DNA from: Chitinophagaceae bacterium UBA1930
GTDB lineage: Bacteria > Bacteroidota > Bacteroidia > Chitinophagales > Chitinophagaceae
Direction: 5' to 3'
DNA length: 64,000 nt
Assembly (NCBI GenBank): GCA_002337145.1
Contig: DDFK01000002.1
Location: 1,364,868 to 1,428,867, forward strand
A model generated the notes under the pieces. The model saw nothing but the letters and a program-made list of their open reading frames with translations, made no database searches and had not been told where the DNA came from. Within the stretch, counting starts at the first letter, position 1. Every line of letters begins with the position of its first letter. The position numbers and the translations under genes are program-made. This document shows positions 51,556-58,660 of the stretch, in pieces.

Positions 51556-52539
51556 ATGGTGCCTGTTCAGTCTATATTACACAGCTATTTTCGGGGCGAA
51601 GCAAGCCCCGAAGAAGCAGACATGGTAGATGCATGGAGGGCATCATCCAGCAGCAACCAAGCAACTTTCGATCAATTGTGGCGGCTTTGGCAACTGGCAG
51701 ACAAACCTTACCAGCAACCCGTGGTAAAGGATGAATGGAACAGGCTGATGCATACCATGCATACACCGCCGGGTTTAGGCAAGGCAGTTGCCATCAAAAA
51801 AATGCTTTTAATCAGTACAGGGGCAGCATTATTGGCTGTACTGGTATTTATATACTGGCCGTCGGCGAAAAAGGGCAAAGCGGCAACCGTTGCCAAACAA
51901 TCGGCAGGCAACCTAGTGAAAGATACGGTTGCCAACTATTTTACAGCAGTGTTGGATACTTATAGCAGTGTGCATTACCCATTAACTGCACCTAACGGGC
52001 AACTGATGGTTGATGTGGATGGCGGCGGGGCTTTTTTCAATAATACCAGCAGCAAAGAAAACGGGCTTAGCGTTATGGCAGGTACAGTAAAACTGGTACC
52101 AGGCATGGGCAGCAGTTTTTATGTAACTAAAGATACCGTGAGCGATAGGGTAGAAGCAATGGCTGCTGAAGGTACGCTTACGGTAACCGATGGCACGCAT
52201 ACCATACAATTGCAAAAAGACGAAGCAGTTGAGTACAGTAACAAGCAGCATGCATTTGGCAATAAGCAGGCTGCCAACATAAACAGGTTTAGTTATGCCA
52301 CCAAGGTTTTTTATTTTAATAACACACCACTAAAAGAAGCAGTGGCTTATTTGGCAAAAGCATACAATTTGGCCATTAACATTAAGGCACCGGTAGTTGC
52401 AGACTGTAGGATAACCACGCAGTTCGACAATAAGAGCATTGAATATATTATGGACATCATGTCTGCCACTTTACATTTCGATTATGAATTTATTTCGCAG
52501 GGCAAAGCAATCAATATTACTGGCCAAGGCTGCTATTAG
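51556..52539 (+). CDS. FecR-family anti-sigma factor
   Basis: A 327-residue single-pass protein. A cytoplasmic N-terminus (MVPVQSILHSYFRGEASPEEADMVDAW) binds the sigma factor; a membrane helix lies at about 83-95 (KMLLISTGAALLAVLVFIYW); the periplasmic part holds the FecR domain (about 130-215) and a C-terminal domain resembling an STN/secretin-type fold (ACKAYNLAIN-like region, VVADCRITTQFDNKSIEYIMDIM). It would pass a signal from an outer membrane protein to the sigma factor. The ORF overlaps the next gene by 56 bases. Confidence 0.9.
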   Translation: MVPVQSILHSYFRGEASPEEADMVDAWRASSSSNQATFDQLWRLWQLADKPYQQPVVKDEWNRLMHTMHTPPGLGKAVAIKKMLLISTGAALLAVLVFIYWPSAKKGKAATVAKQSAGNLVKDTVANYFTAVLDTYSSVHYPLTAPNGQLMVDVDGGGAFFNNTSSKENGLSVMAGTVKLVPGMGSSFYVTKDTVSDRVEAMAAEGTLTVTDGTHTIQLQKDEAVEYSNKQHAFGNKQAANINRFSYATKVFYFNNTPLKEAVAYLAKAYNLAINIKAPVVADCRITTQFDNKSIEYIMDIMSATLHFDYEFISQGKAINITGQGCY

Positions 52540-53734
52540 GATCTATGTTATTGGTATGGCCATTTTTTTATGCACTACCAGGCCACAGGCCCAAACCCAT
52601 ACACTAAGTACCGTACAGCTTGCCATTAAAGGCAGCCTGTCGCTCGATTCCGTAACCAGCCTGGTACATGCAAAAACAGGTGTGCGGTTCTCTTTCAACT
52701 CGGTTAAAATAAGTGGCAGCAAAATTATTTTCTTTCCGCAGGCCAGCTACAGCATCAACCATTTGCTGCAACATATACATAACACTACGGGGCTGTATTT
52801 TTTTCAGTACAAGCAGTATTATATTTTTCAGGACAACCCGCCCAAACCAAGGCCGGCCAAAATACCTGTTGCAGTAAAAGCGATGCCACAAACAAAAACT
52901 GCTACAAGAACTGCACTTATAAAACGAACGGTACAACCGCAACCTGCTACAGCAAAAGAAACAGTTCAGCCAACACCCGTCGTTGCCAGGGAAAAACCAG
53001 TTGATGACACGCTGGTTAGGCCAAACGATAACAGCAATACAGTTACTGTACAAAACCTTGCTGTTGCATTGGCATCGCTGCCATCAACAGCAACAGGATC
53101 GGTACAAACAATAACACCCATTATGCAGGATACGGTCAACACCCGCATCAAAGCAAAACCACAGCCACCTGCTGCTCCCGAGCCAAACAATGGGCTGTTC
53201 CATTTTCAAACAGGTATTTTCTCTACCGAAGTGCTGTATGCAAATGCCGGGATTGAAGTTGGCATACGCCCCATTCATGCACTGTTTTCCTTTGCCACCA
53301 ATTTTGATGTAAGCGGCCCAAGGCTGGGGCTTGGCTCCGTTATCATCCATAAAGAAACCACACAATGGCAGGTAAAAGCTAGTGTATGCTTCTTGCAGAA
53401 GGATTACCTGGTTGACAGTTTCTCCACAGCCATACCCATTACCATTAAAGGCCAACTGTACAATGCAGGCATAGAGTGGTGCCGTAAAATGAAAACCCAC
53501 TTAGTGTTCAAGGCGGGGCTTTTGTTCAATCTATTGCAAAGCAGGTACTACTCAAACGGCAACCAAAGGGCAGTGGGCACGCTGCCTCCCATTAGCCAAA
53601 ACCATGATAAGGAAATATACCTGTTAAAACCTCCTTACTTCATCAGCAACAGTTATAGCGGTACAACTGCAAGCAATATCAAAACATGGGTGGGTGTATC
53701 GGTGGGTTTCTATTATACGCTTCCTAGAAATTAA
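52484..53734 (+). CDS. STN-domain outer membrane-type protein with small barrel
   Basis: From the ATG at 52484 the product has 416 residues. A signal anchor/peptide (IYVIGMAIFLCTTRPQAQ) precedes an STN-like domain (about 40-110; SLDSVTSLVHAKTGVRFSF, then HLLQHIHNTTGLYF) of the kind seen at the N-terminus of FecA and SusC receptors. A long Pro/Thr/Val/Lys-rich linker (about 115-230) leads to a beta-rich C-terminal domain of some 180 residues with aromatic-ended strands and a terminal YYTLPRN. It lacks the plug and large barrel of a TonB receptor although it sits where one usually follows sigma-FecR. A start at 52556 is possible. Its partner and ligand are unknown. Confidence 0.65.
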   Translation: MNLFRRAKQSILLAKAAIRIYVIGMAIFLCTTRPQAQTHTLSTVQLAIKGSLSLDSVTSLVHAKTGVRFSFNSVKISGSKIIFFPQASYSINHLLQHIHNTTGLYFFQYKQYYIFQDNPPKPRPAKIPVAVKAMPQTKTATRTALIKRTVQPQPATAKETVQPTPVVAREKPVDDTLVRPNDNSNTVTVQNLAVALASLPSTATGSVQTITPIMQDTVNTRIKAKPQPPAAPEPNNGLFHFQTGIFSTEVLYANAGIEVGIRPIHALFSFATNFDVSGPRLGLGSVIIHKETTQWQVKASVCFLQKDYLVDSFSTAIPITIKGQLYNAGIEWCRKMKTHLVFKAGLLFNLLQSRYYSNGNQRAVGTLPPISQNHDKEIYLLKPPYFISNSYSGTTASNIKTWVGVSVGFYYTLPRN

Positions 53735-53829
53735 AACAGCACATGCCAACTAAGGGTGTATGCCCGTTTGCGTGTATTGTATAGTAGCAACCGGCGGCAG
53801 CCCTGCCAGCCCAAAAACTACTGTACATT

Positions 53830-53946
53830 ATGTATTATAACGAAGAAGAAAGGGACCTGTTTATTGCACGCTCATTATTACGTATGTTGATTATTGCATG
53901 CACAGTTGCCACTATTGTTATTGTATTGTTATGCAAATGTTGCTAA
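53830..53946 (+). CDS. Small membrane protein, 38 residues
   Basis: A short frame starting MYYNEEERDLFIARSLLRML, with an acidic N-terminus and a hydrophobic helix of about 20 residues (IIACTVATIVIVLL), ending CKCC. It is too short for usual gene calling. The next gene is a YtxH-type envelope protein. The stop lies within a 7-bp inverted repeat (53941-53947 with 53959-53965). Coding is plausible but not proven. Confidence 0.4.
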   Translation: MYYNEEERDLFIARSLLRMLIIACTVATIVIVLLCKCC

Positions 53947-54123
53947 GCTGTTTTGGCACTTAGCAAGCAATTGTATTAACAGCTTTTTTTTGTAGACCAT
54001 CCTTTACTTATTGTTGAGCATTCTCCCCACTTATTGCCATAAAACATGGTTGCTTGGTTGGTGGCAACTATGGCAGGTTTCTTGAACAATAACCTGCAAT
54101 ATTCACTCTTAAAATAATGTACA

Positions 54124-54432
54124 ATGTCAACAAAAGCACTAATTGTTACAGGCTTATCCTGTATAGCCACAGGCGTATTGGTAGGTATATTAACCGCACC
54201 AGCATCAGGAAAGGAAACCCGTAAAAAAATTTCTGACAAAGCAGATGACCTTACCAAGAAGTTCAACAAACTAAGGGGCAAGGGCATGAGCGACCTAGGC
54301 GAACTGAAACAGATTTTTGAAACCGAAGTGGATGGCCTTAAAGAAGATGTAAGGGAAAGAATACTGCACCTGATTGAAGCAGCAAGCGGCAAAATAGCCG
54401 AAGCCGAAAAAAAATATGCAAGTGCCAGTTAG
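54124..54432 (+). CDS. YtxH domain protein
   Basis: A 102-residue protein with one N-terminal hydrophobic helix (about 4-24; ALIVTGLSCIATGVLVGILTAP), then the Gly-Lys-Glu-Thr-Arg-Lys motif and a long amphipathic helix (KISDKADDLTKKFNKLRG), the pattern of YtxH, a stress-related membrane-anchored family. It has no catalytic residues. It is a single gene with a clear terminator. Confidence 0.87.
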   Translation: MSTKALIVTGLSCIATGVLVGILTAPASGKETRKKISDKADDLTKKFNKLRGKGMSDLGELKQIFETEVDGLKEDVRERILHLIEAASGKIAEAEKKYASAS

Positions 54433-54444
54433 CTGGTTGTTTCG

Positions 54445-54480
54445 TAAAAAAGGAGGGTGTGTAGTTGCACCCTCTTTTTG
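54445..54480 (+). terminator. Rho-independent terminator of the YtxH gene
   Basis: GAGGGTG (54453-54459) pairs with CACCCTC (54468-54474), flanked by A-run and T-run, about 20 bases after the stop. Confidence 0.75.
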
Positions 54481-54598
54481 TGGGTGGCTGCATGTAGTAT
54501 AAGCAACCGTAATAGTTTCCATAACCAGCCCACTTGCACTGGTTGCCATTGTATGTGTATAGTTTGTTGCTATATTTAGCTGCCTTAAAAAATAAAAT

Positions 54599-55435
54599 AT
54601 GTGCAACAGGTTGTTTAGTTTAATGGTATGCTTATGTGTGGCTCTTTCAGCAGCATCGCAGCAAACAGAAGATACATTGGTACTGTTTGAAAAAAAGCAG
54701 GTGGTGTACCTATTGGCCGACAGTGTAAACATACGCAAGGAACCTAGCACCGAAAGTGCATTGGTGGCCAAACTGCCCATTGGTACAAGGCTTACCATAT
54801 TGAACAAAAGCAAAACTGCTTCACGCATCAACAATATATTAATGCCCTGGTACCTGGTAGCCATTAACGAAAAGGAAACCGGTTATGTATGGGGTGGCAA
54901 AATTGCCCTTGCATCTTTTAGAAGCAACAAGAACCCTGATATCGTATTCCATTTTGGCATGGAAAAAATAGAGAACGGTAACTCTGTGTACCAGATAAGG
55001 GTGCAGCAGTTGGGTAAGGAACTGCAACGCCTTTCCTTTCAGGGCTTCAAAGGCTATTTAAAAAGACATACCTGCACCAATATTTCTAACAAGGGACTAA
55101 GCAGTGTGGACGACATATTGCAGGTGGACGGTTTTGCAGAGTCCTGCGGGGAAGATGCGGGCAGCATCGTATTCTTTTGGGCCAACAATAAGCTGAGCCT
55201 GGTGGAACGCCTGACAGACATGGCGGATGGCGGATTTTTTGACCGTGCCTATTTGGTGTACCCGGCCGATATGGAAGGGAAGAAGGACCAAGTGATTAAA
55301 CGCGAAGAAGCAGGCGAAATACTGTTTGATGAGAACCAGCATGTGGCAAGCTGGTACAGTACCAATGTTAAGTACGAAAAGAACCTTTCCACAGCTTATA
55401 TATGGAACGGTAGCAAACTGGTAAAGGCAAACTGA
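54599..55435 (+). CDS. Secreted SH3-like domain protein
   Basis: A 278-residue exported protein: signal peptide (MCNRLFSLMVCLCVALSAASQQ), a bacterial SH3-type domain (about 36-100; VYLLADSVNIRKEPSTESALVAKLPIGTRLTIL ... WYLVAINEKETGYVWGGKIAL), and a beta-rich C-terminal domain without a recognised family. SH3-type modules bind peptidoglycan or peptides, so a cell-wall role is possible. Confidence 0.82.
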   Translation: MCNRLFSLMVCLCVALSAASQQTEDTLVLFEKKQVVYLLADSVNIRKEPSTESALVAKLPIGTRLTILNKSKTASRINNILMPWYLVAINEKETGYVWGGKIALASFRSNKNPDIVFHFGMEKIENGNSVYQIRVQQLGKELQRLSFQGFKGYLKRHTCTNISNKGLSSVDDILQVDGFAESCGEDAGSIVFFWANNKLSLVERLTDMADGGFFDRAYLVYPADMEGKKDQVIKREEAGEILFDENQHVASWYSTNVKYEKNLSTAYIWNGSKLVKAN

Positions 55436-55548
55436 TATTTTGTGGCGGGCAGAACTGTCGCAATACCTACCGTTAATTGACGCTATTGCACAGTGTTTGC
55501 CCCAGTGTATGTAAGTACATTTGTGTATAACAACCAAAAAACAGCAAC

Positions 55549-56391
55549 ATGAATAACCAGATTTATCCCTGCCTGTGGTTTGATGGAGAAGCCAAGGCTG
55601 CTGCAGATTTTTACTGCTCCATTTTTGGCAATGCCTCCATTATCATAGATACACCCATGGTGGTACATTTTGAGATTGAAGGCAAAAAAATAATGGGATT
55701 GAACGGTGGCCCCGTTTTTAAGAAAAACCCTTCCATTTCGTTATTTGTTACCTGTGCCATGAACGATGAAATAGAAAACCTGTATGGCAAACTGATGGAT
55801 GGTGGTATGGCCATGATGGCTTTGGATACCTATCCCTGGGCGGAAAAATATGCATGGGTAACCGACAAGTTTGGCATGACCTGGCAATTGATGGTAGGGC
55901 CATTGCCGCCACACGGACAAAAAATAAATACCAGCTTTTTGTTTGTGGGCCAACAATATGGCAAGGCCAAGCAGGCCATTGAGCATTATGCTTCCATATT
56001 CCCCAACTCGCAGGTGCATCACTTAGAGCTATATAAAGATGGCGAGCCGCAGCCTGCGGGCAACCTGAAATTCGGGCACTTTACATTGAATGGCGAAACC
56101 TTTTCGGCCATGGACGGGCTGGGCGATCATAAGTTTGCCTTTGACGAAGGTGTATCCATTACCGTTGAATGCAGCACACAGGAAGAGATTGACAATTACT
56201 GGAACAAACTGATTGCCGATGGTGGCGAAGAAAGTATGTGCGGCTGGCTAAAGGACAAGTTTGGCGTAAGCTGGCAAATTGTGCCCGCTGTTATTGGCCA
56301 ACTGATGAGCGACCCTGAAAGGGCAGGCCGTGTGATGCAGGTAGTGATGAAAATGAAAAAGCTGGATATGCAAGCCATGCTGGATGCGTAA
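55549..56391 (+). CDS. Tandem PhnB-like VOC protein
   Basis: A 280-residue protein with two VOC (PhnB-like) domains in tandem, about 1-130 and 135-270. Each has the Y/F-P-C/x-L-W/F start and the WAEKYAWVTDKFGMTWQLM / GWLKDKFGVSWQIV ending of the 3-demethylubiquinone-9 3-methyltransferase-like group. Though sometimes annotated as a methyltransferase, this fold shows no SAM site, so the function is uncertain. A terminator follows. Confidence 0.9.
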   Translation: MNNQIYPCLWFDGEAKAAADFYCSIFGNASIIIDTPMVVHFEIEGKKIMGLNGGPVFKKNPSISLFVTCAMNDEIENLYGKLMDGGMAMMALDTYPWAEKYAWVTDKFGMTWQLMVGPLPPHGQKINTSFLFVGQQYGKAKQAIEHYASIFPNSQVHHLELYKDGEPQPAGNLKFGHFTLNGETFSAMDGLGDHKFAFDEGVSITVECSTQEEIDNYWNKLIADGGEESMCGWLKDKFGVSWQIVPAVIGQLMSDPERAGRVMQVVMKMKKLDMQAMLDA

Positions 56392-56417
56392 AGGATTGTG
56401 TGATTGGTAAATATTTT

Positions 56418-56450
56418 TAAAAGAGGTTGGCATTGGCTGACCTCTTTGCT
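56418..56450. terminator. Terminator between convergent PhnB-like and DUF6717-like genes
   Basis: AAAGAGGT (56420-56427) pairs with ACCTCTTT (56440-56447) around a 12-base loop. T residues on both sides allow function on either strand. Confidence 0.6.
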
Positions 56451-56486
56451 TGTCACATACAATGCACCTATGTTAAAAGTTATCCT

Positions 56487-56849
56487 TTATGAAGCATTTG
56501 TTTTTTTCAAAAAGATCTGCTGTGGCATATTGCCAAACACAAATTCGGTAACCCTACACAACCACATACGCTGGTTTACTTGTTTTCCTTCAAATTCCTT
56601 CAACAGGTAGATTGCCCCACCAATTAAACGGTCGCACATTTCTATTAGATCAAGTGTATCGGCCCCTTCAAATTTTTCTTTTGCTATACATAGGGTAACT
56701 GAATTTTCATTGCCGGCCATCATGTCCAACATTTTGTCGGCACCTTCTACCATCTGGAGTTCGGCCTTGCTTCCGCCTTGTGCAATAAACTCCGGCAGGT
56801 CCATGTACCATTCCTGCCCGGTCTTTGTAAATGTGTAAGCCTTTATCAT
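56487..56849 (-). CDS. DUF6717-like small protein
   Basis: A 120-residue soluble protein. The start MIKAYTFTKTGQEWYMDLPEFIAQGGSKAELQMVEGADKMLDMM, with the Trp-Tyr-(M/I)-DLPE pattern, resembles DUF6717 proteins; the rest is alpha/beta with a WLCRVTEFVFG C-terminal strand. Function unknown. It lies downstream of the HTH gene on the same strand, 59 bases after it, and may share its transcript. Confidence 0.65.
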   Translation of the reverse strand: MIKAYTFTKTGQEWYMDLPEFIAQGGSKAELQMVEGADKMLDMMAGNENSVTLCIAKEKFEGADTLDLIEMCDRLIGGAIYLLKEFEGKQVNQRMWLCRVTEFVFGNMPQQIFLKKTNAS

Positions 56850-56908
56850 TAGGGTTTGTATTTAGCGTTAATGTGTCAATAAATGGTCTGCAATGTTGTG
56901 GCTTTATT

Positions 56909-57445
56909 TTAAACAGCCAATAATTTTTCCAGTTCTTCTACTTCTACTTGCAGCAGTTTAATACGAAGCGTCAATGTTTCCTGGGCATCCACATCGCACT
57001 TGTCCAAACGCATAAATGTTTGCTGTTCCAGCAGGTTCAACGCCAAAACATCCAGTTCGGCCAATACAACATGCTTTGGCTTGCTTCTTAAAAAAGCAAC
57101 GGCATGAAATGCGTTTTGGCATTGCCGGTACCGCTGCTGCATATCGGTAAGTTGGTATTGCAGTTTTTGTAACTGCCATTTGCAGTTCTGTAATTTTTTC
57201 TGTAACAGCTTCTTGTTTTTCTGCACACGTTTTTCTGTAGCTGCTATTGCTTTTGCAAATGGTGCCAGAAGTTTATCGTTTTGTAGCGACTGCTCCAGCA
57301 ACCCCCAACGCAGTATGGCCTGACTGGGCAAATTGCGTTGGTCCGCTTCGGCCATGGCCACCTGTGCCCTTGTAACGCATAAGTAACTGGCCATCTGTTG
57401 CTGCGAGAAGCCCAATGCTTCCCTTAATTGTTGTGTGGTACCCAT
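56909..57445 (-). CDS. XRE-type helix-turn-helix protein with long coiled coil
   Basis: A 178-residue protein with an N-terminal lambda-repressor-like HTH (about 3-50; QQLREALGFSQQQMASYLCVTRAQVAMAEADQRNLP) followed by a long helical region (about 60-178) rich in Lys/Gln/Leu with heptad-like LQ..LQYQL..MQQRYRQC. The C-terminal part probably dimerises or senses a signal. The TGTGACA array (57486-57563) lies 41 bases before its start and is a candidate operator. Composition matches the host, unlike the AT-rich HEPN/ATPase pair facing the other way. Confidence 0.8.
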   Translation of the reverse strand: MGTTQQLREALGFSQQQMASYLCVTRAQVAMAEADQRNLPSQAILRWGLLEQSLQNDKLLAPFAKAIAATEKRVQKNKKLLQKKLQNCKWQLQKLQYQLTDMQQRYRQCQNAFHAVAFLRSKPKHVVLAELDVLALNLLEQQTFMRLDKCDVDAQETLTLRIKLLQVEVEELEKLLAV

Positions 57446-57485
57446 TGTAACAAATTTTTGGTGAACTATTTAATTGCACAAAACC

Positions 57486-57563
57486 TGTGACAGTTTTTGT
57501 TGTGACAAAATTTTTTGTCACATATTTTTCTGTCACAAAGTTGTGACAATATTTTGTGTGACA
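57486..57563. repeat. Array of six TGTGACA/TGTCACA heptamers
   Basis: TGTGACA starts at 57486, 57501, 57542 and 57557, and its complement TGTCACA at 57516 and 57531. The steps are 15, 15, 15, 11 and 15 bp. Two perfect inverted repeats result: TGTGACAAAA-TT-TTTTGTCACA (57501-57522) and TGTCACAA-AG-TTGTGACA (57531-57548). The array lies between the XRE-type gene (leftward) and the HEPN/ATPase pair (rightward). A minus-strand frame through it encodes a Val-Thr repeat every five codons, which I take as a by-product. Confidence 0.75.
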
Positions 57564-57808
57564 AAAAACTGTACGAAAGGTTGTTGCAAACAGAAAGGGA
57601 GAAGGTAACATTATTGGAAAAGATGTTGGATAACAAGTAATGGTAACCATTAATAATAAATAAACCCTTGCAATTTGTGAGGTTTTTTTATCCTTCTAAT
57701 TGGAAGTGTAATTTTTTTATTTTAAACTACTTCTTATAAGACTTAATCTTTATTAAATATTAGTCTAGTATTTCTTTCAACATCAATTTTTAATATTAAG
57801 TTTGGAGT
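57564..57808. other. AT-rich leader of the HEPN/ATPase island
   Basis: About 245 bases between the array and the HEPN gene, marked by a sharp rise in A/T from about 57650. A TAAGTTTG box (57797-57804) fits the -7 consensus but lies only 5 bases before the ATG, so it would give a leaderless mRNA, and GGAG (57804-57807) is next to the start. No attachment site, integrase or tRNA end was seen. Confidence 0.4.
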
Positions 57809-58660
57809 ATGACGTATGAATTAAACTCTAAAGCTTATATTTTATTTGCAAAAATAGAAATAGGGGTAAGGGAGTTTCTGATTAAGTTAATAAAAAAACA
57901 AGGTGTTAGAGAATGGACTAAGGTTTTCTTAGGGGCAGTTCAAATGGATTCTATTAAAGACATTGGAAAAAGAATATATGATTCCAGTTGTAATTATACT
58001 CCTCCAAATATTGAGGACATCTATTATTCTAAAGTATATAAAGAACTTAAAAATCAAAATAGTATTTATAAGGGAGGTAACTTGATTCATCCCTTTTATT
58101 ACCTTACTTGGTCTGATTTAATAAGCTTGATTAATAAAACTTCTGTTTCTCAATTAATTCAAGTAGAGATTACAGAAACGAGTCGAAATGTTTTAGTTAA
58201 CAATTTAATTTTATTGAACCCTCTAAGAAATGATATAGCCCATTCAAGATTTATTTCAGATCAAGACTATATCATAATAAAAAGTTCTTTTGAACAAATA
58301 GCTATTTCTATTCCCAATTTTAATGAGATATACAAATCCCAATCTTATGAAAAATCAATAAATGAATTATTTAATTCTTTGGATAATAGCATTGATAATA
58401 TTTCTGAATGTTTATCGATGTTAGACTTTATTGAAATCAATGCAATTGAAGCACTTGTGAATGAGATGGCAGAATCCTTTTGGATAAGTACTGTTTTTAA
58501 TGACTTAAGTCTATTGATTGCAGATTTTAAAAATCAATTAATAATATATAAAAAATATAGAGCTGAGCCTGGAGGCTTATTGAAATTGCAGAGATGGAAA
58601 AAGGATAATTTTGATTTATTGGCTAACCTAAAGAAAAACATTAATGGACGAGAAATTTGA
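57809..58660 (+). CDS. Swt1-type HEPN domain protein (predicted RNase/toxin)
   Basis: A 283-residue cytoplasmic protein. The first 175 residues fit the Swt1-type HEPN domain: AKIEIGVREFLIKLIKK (N-terminal helix), YYLTWSDLISLINK (98-110, the conserved L-T-x-x-D-L box) and NPLRNDIAHSRFIS with RNDIAH at 140-145, the R-x4-H active-site motif of HEPN RNases. Residues 176-283 are helical and not recognised. HEPN proteins commonly cleave RNA in toxin, Abi and antiphage systems. The gene overlaps the ATPase by 17 bases, so the pair is co-translated. Strong A/T bias (Ile, Asn, Lys-rich) unlike neighbours points to horizontal transfer. RNase activity is inferred. Confidence 0.75.
   Translation: MTYELNSKAYILFAKIEIGVREFLIKLIKKQGVREWTKVFLGAVQMDSIKDIGKRIYDSSCNYTPPNIEDIYYSKVYKELKNQNSIYKGGNLIHPFYYLTWSDLISLINKTSVSQLIQVEITETSRNVLVNNLILLNPLRNDIAHSRFISDQDYIIIKSSFEQIAISIPNFNEIYKSQSYEKSINELFNSLDNSIDNISECLSMLDFIEINAIEALVNEMAESFWISTVFNDLSLLIADFKNQLIIYKKYRAEPGGLLKLQRWKKDNFDLLANLKKNINGREI

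Noticed and set aside
57486..57563. CRISPR-like array
   Set aside because: Repeats of 7 bp with 8-bp gaps and no spacers; no cas genes.
57273..57650. Minus-strand 125-residue frame with a Val-Thr repeat every five codons
   Set aside because: It overlaps the N-terminus of the XRE-type gene and its repeat is just the 15-bp array read as codons; no start site or family support.
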